Below, one piece after another: positions 34,001-48,100 of a stretch of DNA of 64,000 nt. Source of the DNA: Carettochelys insculpta (lineage: Eukaryota; Chordata; Testudines; Carettochelyidae). Under the pieces are notes generated by a model. That model was not told where the DNA came from and did no database searches. It was given only the letters and a program-made list of their open reading frames with translations. Made by a program: the position numbers and the translations under genes. The stretch lies in contig NC_134145.1 in assembly GCF_033958435.1 (NCBI RefSeq), positions 38,591,501 to 38,655,500 on the forward strand. Direction: 5' to 3'. Each line of letters opens with the position of its first letter. Position 1 is the first letter of the stretch.

Positions 34001-37000
34001 GTCCTAATAAAATTTAAGAGGATCTTTGCAGCAGTGACTGCCGTTAGGTTTCCTGTAAAATTCTGTCGTCAAAAACTCGTTGTAGCACTATCCTCCTTTG
34101 TACAGTTATTAAATGGCCAGTCAAAAACAAATGAAATACAAAATACATCTGGTAAGTCTACATAAATATTTGAACAAAGGAAGATAATAGTTCAGACACT
34201 CTCATCTCATCCTTTTTTGATGATCTGTTGCAGTTCATGCTGTATGACTAAGAATATTCTTTCTTCTCAAATCACTGATAGAAGGAAACTTGAGCTATGA
34301 TACTTGGGTATGATGGTGAATTAAAGCATGAGAATTTAAATCTTTTTGTAATTTATTTCTAAACTTGTGGTGTGTGAACTATATTCATTGAAGGCGATGC
34401 TCACTTCTTATGGTTATACGTTCAAAATTGTCTTTGCTTTAGCATTATTATATTTTATCAGCAGAAGTATCTTCTAGTTATGGTTCACATATAAGTTTTA
34501 TATTATTGCTGTCTAGAGCTATAACACAAAACCCTCTGTGACTAATAGGGTCCTTGGTATGGCAGATGGGGTTTCTGTTGTTCAGCTCGTGTTCCTAACT
34601 AACCCATCAGCCTGTCCCAACAAAACTGCCTTGCTCAGAATAGACAATTACAAAACATCTGTTTCTATCGTGTGTAAGATCCCAATTACAGTTTGAAGAG
34701 AACTTAGCTATATTTTTCTCTTTAGGCTTTAATTTTTATAGTTACATTAGCAACTCTGTTATGGAATATTTTCAATTTTGCTGCTATTTTGAAATAAATT
34801 TTTTCTTTAATTTACATTTAGTTGATGTGTGCCACTACAATGTTTTGTGTAATTCATTTTCAGACTCCAAGCCTAGATGATGTAGTAATCAAATTCCATC
34901 ATAGATAAGGTTTTGCAGTCAACTTGTATTTGTGGTTACAAAGACAATATTCCACTTGTGACGAAATACAGTACACTCATCCCTCGTTTAACGAGTACTT
35001 TAATTTGAGTACTCACTAAAATGAGGGACATACGTGCCTACCTTTGTTCACTAAACAAGTGAACTTCCCCTGCTTATATGAGTCAGCTGCAGGGTCCCTG
35101 GCTGAGAGCGGGGAAATCCGCTGTCCTGTAGCTGGCTTCACTCCAGTGTGGGGTCCCTGGCCAGGGGACAGGGAGACCTGCAGCCTCATGGCTGGCTCTG
35201 TTCCAGCTGCAGGGTCCCTGGCTGGGGATCAGGGAGACCTGCAGCCCTGTGGCTGGAGCCTTCTCTCTCCCTTCCCTCAGACATGCTGCTGTCTGACAGC
35301 CCTGTGGCTGGGGGAAGAGAGCCAGAAGGCTCTTAGCCTGGTTCCCTCCTCTGCACTGGCAGAATGTGAAACTGACCAGCCATGAGCTGATCAGTTTCCA
35401 GGTCTAGCAAGTCATGGGGAGACTGGAACCAGCCTGCCCCTGGCTCCCAGCTCCTATCACCCTGGGAGCTAGGAAACTGACCAGCCCTGCTGGTTCCTGG
35501 CTCCCCTCCCCTTGCAGGAAAATTTTGAGTTATGCAGGGGTGGCAGGAACTACCCCTGGGTAACTCGAGGGCTTACTGTATTAGCCCCCGCCCGCCCCAC
35601 AGACCTCACCCTTGGCCAGGTTTTAAACACCCCCCCAAGGTCCCAAACTGCCCCCAGCCACAAACTACTCTCAGCCTTAGATTCCTTCTGCAGCCCCACA
35701 CTGCCCTTAGGCTTACAGCACCCCCTGCAGCCCCAAACTTGCCCCAGTCTTAGACCCAGCTGCATCCCAGTAAATAGCCCCAGCCTTAGACACTCCTCCT
35801 CCAAAGCCTTTTCACGAGGGCTGCTAGGCTGGGTGGCTCCCAAGCTCTCCTGCTTCCGGCAGGTAAGTCGTTAAACCAATTAACTCAAGTGTTAAGATTT
35901 CAGCACCTAGGCATAGTAGTAGTAGGCATCCTTCGATCCCGAGGGATCATGGGTTTGTGCCCCAGTTGGACTGATTCGAGCAGCGTCTTCTGTGGCTGTG
36001 CAAGCCAATCCAGGAGTGGCAGTCCTTTCCACACTGTGAGCAGCAGTAGGCAAATGTCGCTCTGGTATCATGGGCATGGATCTTCCTGAGGGCTCTCCTG
36101 TCTTCCACTTCCTTCACCAAGGTAGTTTCATACATAGCCAGAGCTTCCTTCACTCCCTGTTTCCACGCATGCCTGTCTGAGGAGAGCGAATGCCAGGTGT
36201 TCACACTGATAGAGAGAGCTCTGAGGTCACACTTGCACGTGTCCTCGTAGCACAATTTAGGTCACCCTTTCGGCCTCTTTCCAGACACCAGTTCGCCGAA
36301 GAGGAGGTCCTTTGGTATTTGGCCATTTGTCATGCGTGAGACGTGGCCCAGCCAGCGCATACGCCTCTGTTTGAGAAGGATGAACATGGAGGCAGTACCT
36401 GCCCTCTTAAGCACTGTGCTATTGGGGACCTTGTCCTGCCAGGAGATACCAAGTATGTGCCTAAGGCAGCACATGTGGAATGTGTTGAGCCACTGCTCTT
36501 GTTTTGAGCGCAAAGTCCATGTTTCACTGGCGTACAGCAGTGTGCTCAAAACACAGGCTGCGTAGACTTACACCTTGGTGTGTAAGGTGAGCTTATTGTT
36601 AGCCCATATTCTCTTTGTCAGCCTGGAGAACGTTGTGGCGGCTTTTCCAATACGCTGCTTTTTCTTGCTACAGGTGACAAGTTGTCTGAGATCGTCGAGC
36701 CTAGGTACACGAACTCATGGACGACTTCCAGTTCGTAGTCTAGCACGTTGATAGGTGGCTTGTTACCCACGTTTTGGCCCATCGCCTGGGTCGTCTTTAA
36801 GCTGATTGTGAGGCCAAATTCCATGCATGCATCCGCAAAGCGATTTATGAGTGACTGCAGTTCCTGCTGAGCGTGAGCGGCAATAGCTGCATCGTCAGCA
36901 AAAAGGAACTCCCTTAGACGCTTCGTAAGCACCCTGGTCTCCGCTCTAAGCCTCGACAGTTTGTAGAGGTTGCCGTCCATTCTCGTGGGGAGAGAGATTC

Positions 37001-40000
37001 CCTCTGTAGCAGTTCCGAAGGCATATTTGAGCAAAACTGCAAAGAAGATGCCGAACAGTGTTGGAGCCTGCTTCACTCCACTGAGAATCTCAAAAGGTTC
37101 GGATGTGGATCCATCGTATACGACGGTCCCCTTCATGGAAGGCCCTAATAATGCTGAGCAGAGTTGGGGGACAGCCGATCTTAGCCAGAATCGCGAACAG
37201 ACCTTTTCTGCTGATGAGGTCAAATGCCTTGCTCAGGTCAATGAAGGCAATATACAGAGGTTTGTTCTGCTCCCTGCACTTTTCTTGTAGTTGCCTAACA
37301 GAGAAAGCCATGTCTATGGTGGACTGTTCAGCTCTGAACCCACACTGAGACTCAGGGTAGACTCTCTGCAAGAACATTGAGCCTCTTCAGAACAACACGT
37401 GCAAATAGCTTCCCCATGGTACTGTGAAGGGAGATGCCACAATAGTTGTTACAATTGCTTTTGTCATCCTTGTTCTTGTAGACAGTAACGATGTTAGCAT
37501 CCCTCATATCTTGCGGTACGCTGCCTTCTCTCCAGCATTGGCAAAGTATTCCATGCAGCTCTGAAATTAGGGTACCATTGGTGCATTTGAGGATTTCTGA
37601 GGGAATACTGTCTTTCCCTGGGGCTTTTCCAGAAGAGTGCTTTTAGCGTGTTGCCGAGTTCCTCCAAGGTGGGCTCAGCATCGAATTCAGTCATGGTGGG
37701 CAGAGGCTCGATGGCATTCAGGGCTCTCTCTGTAACTACGGTCTCTCTGGCGTACAACTGTGAGTAGTGTTCCACCCAGCGTTCCATCTGCTTGGTTCTG
37801 TCCTTCAAGACCTCGCCTGTGGCCGATTTAAGTGGGGCAGTCTTTCTTTGTGATGGACTGATGGCCTGCTTGATCCCATCGTACATTCCTCTCGTGTTAC
37901 CAGTGTCCGTGGCCTGTTGAATCTTGGAGCAGAGTTGGAGCCAGTAATCGTTGGCACACTGCTGAGCAACCTGCTGCACTTGACTCCAAGCAGACTGGAG
38001 CACCTGCAGGCTCACCTCACTGGGAGAGGACCTGTATGCAGCCAGTGCCTGTCTCTTCTTCTCAATCAGGGGCATCAGCACTTCAGTGTGGGCTTCAAAC
38101 CAATCAGCAGACTTGACTGTCGTCTTCCCAAAGGTAGATATCTCAGTATTATAGATAGTGTCCTGTAGTTGTTCCCATCTCTTGTTGATATCATTGTCGT
38201 CCGGGTGGGGCAAGGCCTCTTCAAGTGCTTGGACAAACTCGCATACTTTTGAAGGGTCATGAGTCTTGCCAGTGTCAATGTGCAGCCTCCCTTCCTTTTC
38301 ACTTTGAGTGGTGACACAACACGGGAAGCAGCAGTTACCGGTATTAAGCCGCTGCACTCGATTGGCGTAGAATGAGGCGCCCGGGGTTGCTTCAGATGGT
38401 GGGAGAGGTCTTCGGATCTCATTGGGCAGCTACCGCCCGCCTCAAGCTGGGCAGCCCCCAGCCAAGTAGGTGCTGCCTCGCCATGGTCCACTTGCTCCAC
38501 TGGGGGTGTGGGGCTTAGGGAATCACCGACTGGTGGATCATTAACCTTACACCAGCCAAAACAAACAAGCAACAAAATAATCCAGCCTTCAGGCTGGGCA
38601 CATGGAATGTAAGGGCCATGACTCCAGGCCTTACAGAAGACCTACAGAGCATGAGTAACCCCCAGAAGACAGCAATCATTAACAACGAGCTGAGAAGACT
38701 GTGGATGGACATTGTGGCCCTCCAGGAAACAAGGCTATTGTCCTCTGGATGCCTCAAGGAGAAGGACTTTTTCCTTTTTCTGGCATGGGAAGCCTCCAGA
38801 AGAGACCAGGGAACACGGTGTTGGCTTCGCAATCAGAAAGAGCCTGGTTGGCTCAGTCATACCACCAAATGTGGGAACTGAGAGAGTGCTGAAAATCCAG
38901 CTTCAAACACCAGTGGGCTTGGTCAACATCTTCAGCGTCTATGCGCCTACTTTAACTTCTGCCCAGGAAGTTAAGGACAAGTTCTATGATGAACTTAGCA
39001 TTGCCATCAGTGAGGTACCTTCCCGTGAGCCGCTATTCATCCTTGGCGACTTCAATGCCAGAGTTGGCAGCAACCGCCAGAGTTAGCCATCCTGTCTGGG
39101 ACAGTTTAGAACAGGGAAGATGAATGAAAACGGACAGTGCCTCCTTGAACTCTGCTCCCAGCATGACCTCTGCGTAACCAATACCTTCTTCGACGTCAAA
39201 CCCCAGCACAAAGTTTCGTGGTGACATGCAAGATTGAAACATTGGCACCAGCTTGACCTTGTCCTCACCAAACGCAGCCGTTTAGGTAATGTCAGGGTGA
39301 CACATAGCTACCACAGCGCAGACTGTGACACTGACCATTTGCTCGTGTGTAGTAAGGTGAACATCCAGCTGCGAAGATTCTTTCGCTCCAAAAAGGGAGG
39401 CCGTGCATTGACCTAGGCATAAGGCAATTGCTATCTCAAGTGATAGAGAGAGCTGCCATGTCCAGCACCTATCTTTATTGGTAGATATCTGTCTGAGGCA
39501 GCAGTGTTAAGAAACTGCAAATGGCTTCTTTAACAGCCACATGCAGCTGGGAACTGCCCAGCTGGCAACCTTTAACAAATCTAATGGGACCCATGTTTGA
39601 GTCCCCACCCATAAGTTGGAAATCCCTGCTATACATACACTGCATCCTATTTTTGGTGCCAAACTATTCAAATACATCAGAAAAGTACCTAAATTCAACT
39701 GGTTTATGTCAAGTTGTGAGCACTTGGAATGAATTGGAGAATTTTACATGTATTTTAATGGGAATTTAGTGTCACTATTATGAGGTTTTCACCCACAAGC
39801 AGAAATTTGGGAACCAGTTGTGCTCGTATTGGGAGGGATGAGTGTATTACTGTTTAGTTTAGTAAACAGAGAAGCTGATATGGTATTTCTAAAAAGTGAT
39901 CTCATTGTCATCTCAGTAGTCTACTACTTAAGCCCAATGATTGACATTTCAACACTAATTCATGTCTGATTATTTTAGCATAAACATCCAATTAGTCGTG

Positions 40001-43000
40001 CTTATGGCTGAATGCAGTGGCAGAGAAAGATAGTAATCTTTCCCCATCTCTTTAAAAATCTGTACTGCTGTAAGAAGTGTAGCTCTGCTCTGCAGTCTCA
40101 TTTCATTGGACTGCTCTCACTGCCCATGATTAGAAATCAGTGAAGTAGAGACAAACTTATTTATTCATGGCTTGCCTAGAATAAAAATATTGGGAAAGCT
40201 CTTGACCTCTCACTCTGGGGGTCATAAAGTGGTTGTGTCTGTGTAGCATCTGCCAGTAACGTGTTCTGCTATCCCAATCCTGCCAACTGTTTGTTTACTC
40301 CCTAGTACCATGAGGAACCAGAGAGCTGCTGGGAGGGAGGCTCCAGTGTTCAGGAGCAAGTCTGATGCTGAGCTGTAGTGTGGGAGGGAAAAGAATATTT
40401 GTTGCCTTCCAGGAATCCATCCAACCAAAACTGATGACTCTGGACTAGAGTGAAACACAGAGGAGCTACTCCAGGCATTGGAGCTCCAGCAAGCATGGGT
40501 GGTGCTATGATTTCAAGCAACCCTTTGTCTCTTTTACAAATTTTTCTGTTTTCCAAAAAGCAGAGATGACTTGAAAAATGTAGTAAAAATAATCAATATG
40601 CTCGATCTGTGTGGTAACTAGGAAAAGAAGAAATGGACAGAAGTAACCATGGTTTTCAAAGTACGCCAAAGCATATTTTCCATTCAGCATTACAAGATAC
40701 AGAGGGGTTTTGGAGATCTGTCCAAATTGAATGGATGGTGGATGCTGTTGCCCAGTTCCAGTAGCTGTATTTCAACCTGCTCTTATAGCTTTGGTTCCAA
40801 GTCACCTCCATGCAAAACGAGGAAGTGTTTTCTTCTGGCTTGGATGTAGCCACTCTTGTGAGCTGTTCTTGTAAAATTTCTGACATCTTGACATTTCTGC
40901 CGTTCTAATCCAGCTATTCTTACAAGATTTGAGCACTGTTTATATAGCCAGATCTCTTCTTGTCTGTGTTTTAATCAGTGTGAATGCTAGACCAAATCTG
41001 TTTCAGGGCTTAGCCTCTTCCTCCTCCAGTCTCCCTTGTACTGGGGCAGAGCTGCTGACATTTTTAAAACCAAAGCAATCCACTTCTGTCATATATTTAA
41101 TATGAAGGTCTGTCATGTCAATCTGTTGTAAAAATAATTCTCCAGGGTTTTCTGACATGACTAATAATGCGCTATGGCAGATTGATGTAGTAAGTAATAA
41201 CGTATATGTGCCAAACCAGGCTTCTTCCCCCACACCCCAAATCCCTGCTACACTTGACTTTATATCTCCATATATTCTCTTCTCTGGAAGCCACTTCTAG
41301 CTTTACGTAGTAATAGAAAGAAACATGTCAATGTCTCCCCCATATTTGATGTCCATATTCAGTTGGCTGCCTTCCCCAAAATTAGGGGAAATCTTTCCAA
41401 TACTAGTCTAAAGCTGAAGTTGTGGTGGCCTTTCCAGTGTATGAATTTATTTTTATGTAGGTTTTAGATGACAATATCTCAACAAGATCTTGTGTTTAGT
41501 AAAATGTAAGCTTTTATTGATAGAATCAGCTTTGCAGTTGCTTCTAGGCCAATCAACCAGGATTTGGAATGTGGGATTCAGTGTGAAAATAAGCAGTTTT
41601 GAAATAATTCTTAATTTTTCATTCCTAGTTGCTATGTGAAATTTAGTTGTTTTTTTTCCCTCTGAGCTGAAAAAAGATACAGAATTCCCCAAGACTGTCA
41701 CTTCCAGTAGTGGAATCTTGTTAGATGGAAAAGTTGCTCAGAGTTTCTTTTTTTCTTCTATAGGTGGAAGCTTAACTGGTGTTGCAGTTGGTACGCTGCT
41801 GTGCATTGACACCCCCAGTCCTTTATTATGCTTCCACATAAAAGGAGTTTCGCTGTGTTAGAGCTTCCTCAAGACAGTTACTTGGTTTCCTGAAACATCT
41901 TGTTTTGAGCCGTACTTGATTTTTATGATTTCTTGTTTATAAAACCAACATTCCAAGAACCTTTTATTAAAAGCAGGTTTTAAAATAACTTTTTTGTTTG
42001 TGTTTTAGCCTCAAGGAATAGGTTCGCCTAGTGTCTACCATGCTGTCATAGTGATTTTTTTGGAATTTTTTGCTTGGGGACTCTTGACAGCACCTACCTT
42101 GATGGTAAGTGGTGTGGTTAATGAACCTCTTCTGTATCGCATGTAAAGAGGGGAAAAAAACCTAAAATATACAGTTGATTGCGGTATTATCACAGCATTA
42201 AATATAAAAATGAAGTTTGGGTGGCACTGAACTACACTCATCCCATTAAACAAGTATTTTACTTACGAGTACTTGTTTAAACAAGGGACACACGTACTTA
42301 CCTTTGTTCACTAGATAAGCGAACTCCCCCCACTAATAGAAGCCTAACCCCCCTCCCAACAGCTCCAACCTGCTGTAGTCTGACCCCTCCACCACCTCCG
42401 CACACCCAACTCACTGCAGCCTAACCCCCGCTGGCCTGCACACCGAAACCACCACAGTTTGACCCCACAGCCCTAACCTGCTGCAAACTGACACCCCCCA
42501 CCACATGCCCTGCACACCTAACCTGCTGCAGCTTGATGCCCCACAGGCCCAAACCATTGTAGCCTGTCCAGCCTTTGTGGTAAAGTAGAAAAAAATACCC
42601 TTTCTGATTTTGACTAATGTTCTTTCCTAATTGTGCTGACCTGGAGCTGTAGTGCTAACATTCTGGCTTATCTATTGATGCTTTTATTTCTGGAAAGTAA
42701 GAAGTATATCCTACTTTACTATTAAAAATTTTGAAATGCACTAAATGAATGTCTACAGTAGACTATTTTGCCTGACAATGAGATTATTGATGCTGAATTT
42801 ATTTCATGGTAGATTTTACTACAGTTTTGGTATATCGTTCTAAGGATAATATGCCTCAGATAATGCATTATGTAATGGACATAATTCTTCCATAGGTTTT
42901 ACATGAAACCTTCCCAAAACATACCTTTCTAATGAATGGCCTAATCCAAGGAGTAAAGGTAGGATGAAAATTCAATTTAAGTCAATGACTAAAAGCACAA

Positions 43001-45150
43001 TTAAAATCAGTGAAAGGTACATACATGACTTCTTGTGCTTTCTCAAGTGAGAAGGCAAGTCTTCCAATATAGCTTTCAAGCTGTGAATAAAAAGTGAGGG
43101 TAAGCTTACCAGGGAGAGCTCAAATGCAAGTTTTTATTGTAATTAGGTCTTTCTTGGCTGAAACTTTTCACTTGGGTTGATTGGTGAGTATATGGGCAAG
43201 TAGACTAACTCAGGACCATAAAATCCATTGGGCTGTGTCTACATGGGCACAAGTCTTCGAAACAGTCGTATTTCGAAGATTACTAATGAGGCGCTGAATT
43301 GAATATTCAGCGCCTCATTAGCATTAGGACACTTCCGGCTGCGGCGCTTCGAAAGCGCGCAGCTCGACCTGGCTACATGGGCTTCTTTTTGAAAGGACCC
43401 TCACCTTTCGAAATCCCCGTATTCTGATCACCGTTTGGGATAAGGGGGTTTCGAAAGGTGTGGGGTCCTTTCGAAAAGGAGCCCGTGTAGCCGCGTCGAG
43501 CTGCGCACTTTCGAAGCGCCATGGCTGGGAGTGTCCTAATGCTGATGAGGCGCTGAATATTCATTTCAGCGCCTCACTACTAATCTTTGAAATACAGCTA
43601 TTTCGAAGATTTGTGCCTGTGTAGAGACAGACTTGGTGTCATAGAACATCAGAATCTCAAATATCCCTTGGCACCCAGTCTTTTGCTCTAATTGTTAGAC
43701 CAGATCCCTGTGTTGGAAAAATGGTATCTCATAAGTACAATACATTTTACATTTATATAATGCTGTATTAAGTTCTGACTACATTTGGAGTTCAGATTCT
43801 AGGGCTTTGTGGAATAGTAAAATTTAAATTGCAGATGACAATTGCTGAGTGGAAAAGGTGGATGAAGGATACTCCTAGAAGATATGCTTTACACATTGTC
43901 TTGTACGGGTAGTGTTAATATGCCAAACAAAAGGTTTTTAGAAACTGACTGATTTTAACTATTGTGTATTTTTTTTCCCATTTCTTGTTTTTTATTTAAA
44001 ATTTCTTTACTTTTCAGGGCCTGTTATCGTTTCTCAGTGCCCCCCTCATAGGTGCTCTATCTGATGTTTGGGGACGAAAGTCGTTTTTACTCTTAACAGT
44101 ATTTTTCACTTGTGCACCAATTCCATTGATGAAGATCAGCCCATGGTTAGTAAGTTATTTACAGTTTTGTCCTTAGTGTGTTCTTGCTGTACATAATTAA
44201 TATGTAGCGTTTATAATAGTATGTGTTTCCAGTAAATGTACCAGAGGCTATTTAATTCTTAGCACACTTCTGTAAGATAGGTGCTGATGTAGTAACCCCT
44301 TAGGGAGTTGGGAAGGCTGTCACAAGCAGAAGTGCTTTGCTGCATGCCTCAAAGCCAGGGTTAGAATCTTGGCTCTCCTGGCAGTCAGCCCTGTTCTCGT
44401 TTCTCATCTAGTACGTTAGTATTTGCGACTTTCTTAGTGGATTTGTTTATATTATATCGGAAAGAGACCAAGAACCTGAAAGATGTCCTATACGCTTGTA
44501 TATTTTTGTACTTTTAAGCTTTTTGGTAGCAGGGGTGGTCACTAACTTATAGCTGAGTATTATTTTTATATTTTCCAGTACTTAGTATAATGTGTGGTTA
44601 ATCTTTGCAATCTTTATTTGTAGCTTTCCAGTAAAACTGTTTCAGTGCCAAGGAAAAATGTCAGTAAGAATTGAGAAGATTTTTCAGGGCTAGTTACACC
44701 TTAAGAGCCCATGCGTAACATTAAAATGGGTACCGAAAAATAGCTGCAGCTGTTGTAAATGTGCTTATCAAATATTAAAATCTAATAAATTTTGACTACT
44801 TGGGATTTTAGTAGTCTCTCTCACACTCTATTAATTAGTCATATGTCCCTAGGAAAATGGCCAGTTCACAGTTGTCTCAAATGTGTACTATACCTGAAGG
44901 TAAAACTAAAAATAACATAAGACACAAGGTCTTAGCACTGACAGAGGGCTGACAGTCAACTCTTCATATTGTATCGAAGGCTATTTTCCATTTACAATCT
45001 AGTAGATCTAGTGTTACTGTCCCGTTGTGTTGATCCCTGTTCTTGAAAGATGGGCTAGTTGTTTAATAGTTGCAGTCTACTTCTTGAGTGAAAAAAATTA
45101 AGGCTGAGGTTGAAGGATCTGTAATAAACAATCCTAATGTAACCTACAGG

Positions 45151-45181
<31 letters not shown>

Positions 45182-48100
45182 GCAGACTAATACCTAATTC
45201 AATATGCACAGTGGAATGATTACATAACCTTAAAAAGGCACATTTGTACTGACTTTATAAACATTTAAATTACTTCTCAGGAATAAGTTGAAGAGTTCTA
45301 GATTCCTTAATCTGTTTTGAAGTGTTTCAGAAGTTTAATTACTGTTCACTATGTTCGTTTCCATTAGCTGTTCTTCTGATTCCTTTTTTGTCTCTAGGTG
45401 GTACTTTGCTGTTATCTCTGTTTCTGGGGTTTTTGCAGTGACTTTCTCAGTGGTGTTTGCTTATGTAGCAGATATAACACAAGAACATGAAAGAAGCATG
45501 GCCTATGGGCTGGTATGTATTGAATTATTTTGCATCTTTAAGCCTCATAAAGGTTAATAACTAGAGAGGGTGGTTAATAAAACTTAATCTTATTGCTAAG
45601 AGATGCAAGCTTTTCACATGTGGTATCTTTCCCATTATAGTCTTAGTTTAGCCAGTATTTTTAAAAAAAAAAAAAAAAAGTTCCAAACGGCATTTGGTCC
45701 TGTCTTCTAGCTCTGCATCTTCTGCTGAATTTCTTGTCAGCTTAAATTTAAAATGGCCATTGTGTAATCATTTTCTCTTTGGTCTTTTCTATTTCCCCAT
45801 TCTCTGTTCAGCATGAATTACATTGGCAGGATAGTACTGTTTTCCATTTTTCAATTTTGTGTATGCAGTTTTTACCATATAACATGAATTCTTTGCTTTA
45901 TTAAGAGCTTTGGGTGTTGTGAAAATACGCATAGTTTCTTATACCAGGCCCCCTACCACCACCACCAAATGTTCTACTGTTTCACTCCTTATGAGACCTG
46001 TGATATATTCAGTAAAATTTGACACATTATAATTACAAGGCTATACATTGCCATCCCACCCCACATTTTTTTATTTAAAAATTTCAGAAGTTTGAAACCT
46101 GGGTTGCTGTTGAAGTGCCAGATAAAAGAATTGTACATTAGTTTAGAACATGTCCACCTGGTGGGGTGATTTGTAACTGAGTTTCTGGAAGTATTCAGGG
46201 TGCTGAAGGTTAACTCAGAATGGATAAGTTTGATTTTCTTTACTGGAAAACTTATTCTCACACTGACTTTTTTGTCTGTTATAGGTTTCAGCAACTTTTG
46301 CAGCAAGTTTAGTTACCAGCCCAGCTATTGGTGCCTATCTTGGTCGAGTCTATGGAAACAGCTTGGTAGTGGTCCTAGCTACAGCAATAGCTTTGTTGGA
46401 TATTTGTTTTATTCTTGTTGCTGTACCGGAATCACTGCCAGAGAAGATGAGGCCAGCATCATGGGGAGCACCCATTTCCTGGGAACAAGCTGATCCCTTT
46501 GCAGTAAGCCCTTTAAATCTTTTGAATATGGAGTGGTAACTTGTGAGGTGCACGTTTGGATTTGTACTGTCTTTGAATCAGGAGTAGTATGATAGTAATT
46601 ATAACCCCATTTTTGTGTTTTAAAGAAAAAGTTTGAGAAGTAACTTCAGATTGTGCAAGTGCTGAAGGAAATGTTTTATCAGTGCTACGTAGCTCTAAAA
46701 GGGTATCTGCCTCCTTGCATGTTGTTTTGTTTGTTCATTATGAATGATGAAGAGTAAATGTTTTCTGTTGCTGACCTTGCAGCTCTCTCTCTTTTTGTTC
46801 TAGTCACTAAAGAAAGTGGGTCAAGATTCTGTAGTGCTTCTAATCTGCATAACAGTCTTTCTGTCCTATCTCCCTGAGGCAGGTCAATATTCCAGCTTCT
46901 TCCTATACCTCAGACAGGTAAGACTCTGCATATGAAGAAATACACCTGATAAGGAGAACTAAATTTGTAGAAGCGAGTATTCCTTTGTACTTGCTGTATT
47001 GCTTTAGTAATAGATGGGTAGCAAATATGACTAATGGCAGTTGGTAGTGGCTTTTGGTTAATAAATAGGTGAATCTGCTCTCAAAATATTCCTCATGGCT
47101 CGTAACCATTTGAAGAACAATCATTTGAATTACAACTTCTTCTGCCACACGGCAGTGGTTAAAATTAGGTTAGGTTATATGAAAAATAGCTTATCAAGTA
47201 TCACAATATCCAGAAGGCAATAGTCTTTAAAGTTCCATACTCAATGATGGAAGTTATTTTCTTTTCCAAACTTAGCTCATCATCTTTATTTTCTGTAAGA
47301 GTAAATGTCAGTTTGAATGAGTTGTGACAGAGAATAAAATCAGGGATGTCTTTCTCTATTTCAGATTAAACATTTTTCTGGTTACTTCATTTAGTCTTTC
47401 CACTGATGTCACAAAACATGAAAGATGTGTCAGTATACATTTTGAAGTTTAATGATCAAATTAATCCTTCTTTAATGTAGATAATGGGATTTTCACCTGA
47501 AAGTGTTGCAGCTTTCATAGCAGTTCTTGGGATTCTCTCCATTATTGCACAGGTGAATATTGAGCTATCTTCTTTCTTTAAACCATTGTACTCTGGGTGG
47601 AGTAGAGGTAATCAGCAAGTCTGCTCCACTTCACTCTGTCTCAGGACAAATCTTCTAGTTGACTCCAGGAGCACCCCACTTATTGTCCTTCAATATCAGG
47701 AGGTCTTCTCCATGTTGTCCGAGGTCTTCCTCAGACTGTGCCGGATGATATTAATCTATAAATTTCACAGATGAGTTCAAGTGAGAGAACTTAATACGTT
47801 ACCTCCTGTAACTGTAATCCAGGAACTCAGCCTACCTGATTTCAGGAGGTTAGAGTGGAAAAGACAAGAGATGCTTTGGGCTCTGTTTTCTCATTGTATG
47901 TGCCTTCCTTTTTTTCCATCATCTAATATTTCACCATTTCATGAACAACTCATTTTCATGTCCTGGGAAGTAGAAACATATCACCATTTTGTTGAACAAT
48001 TGAGATGCCCAGAGACTGAGACTGCCTAAGGTCTGTAAGACTGGGAATGTAACCCACATTATGAATTATAGCCTAGTGTGTTAACTTTCATTTTTTTTTT

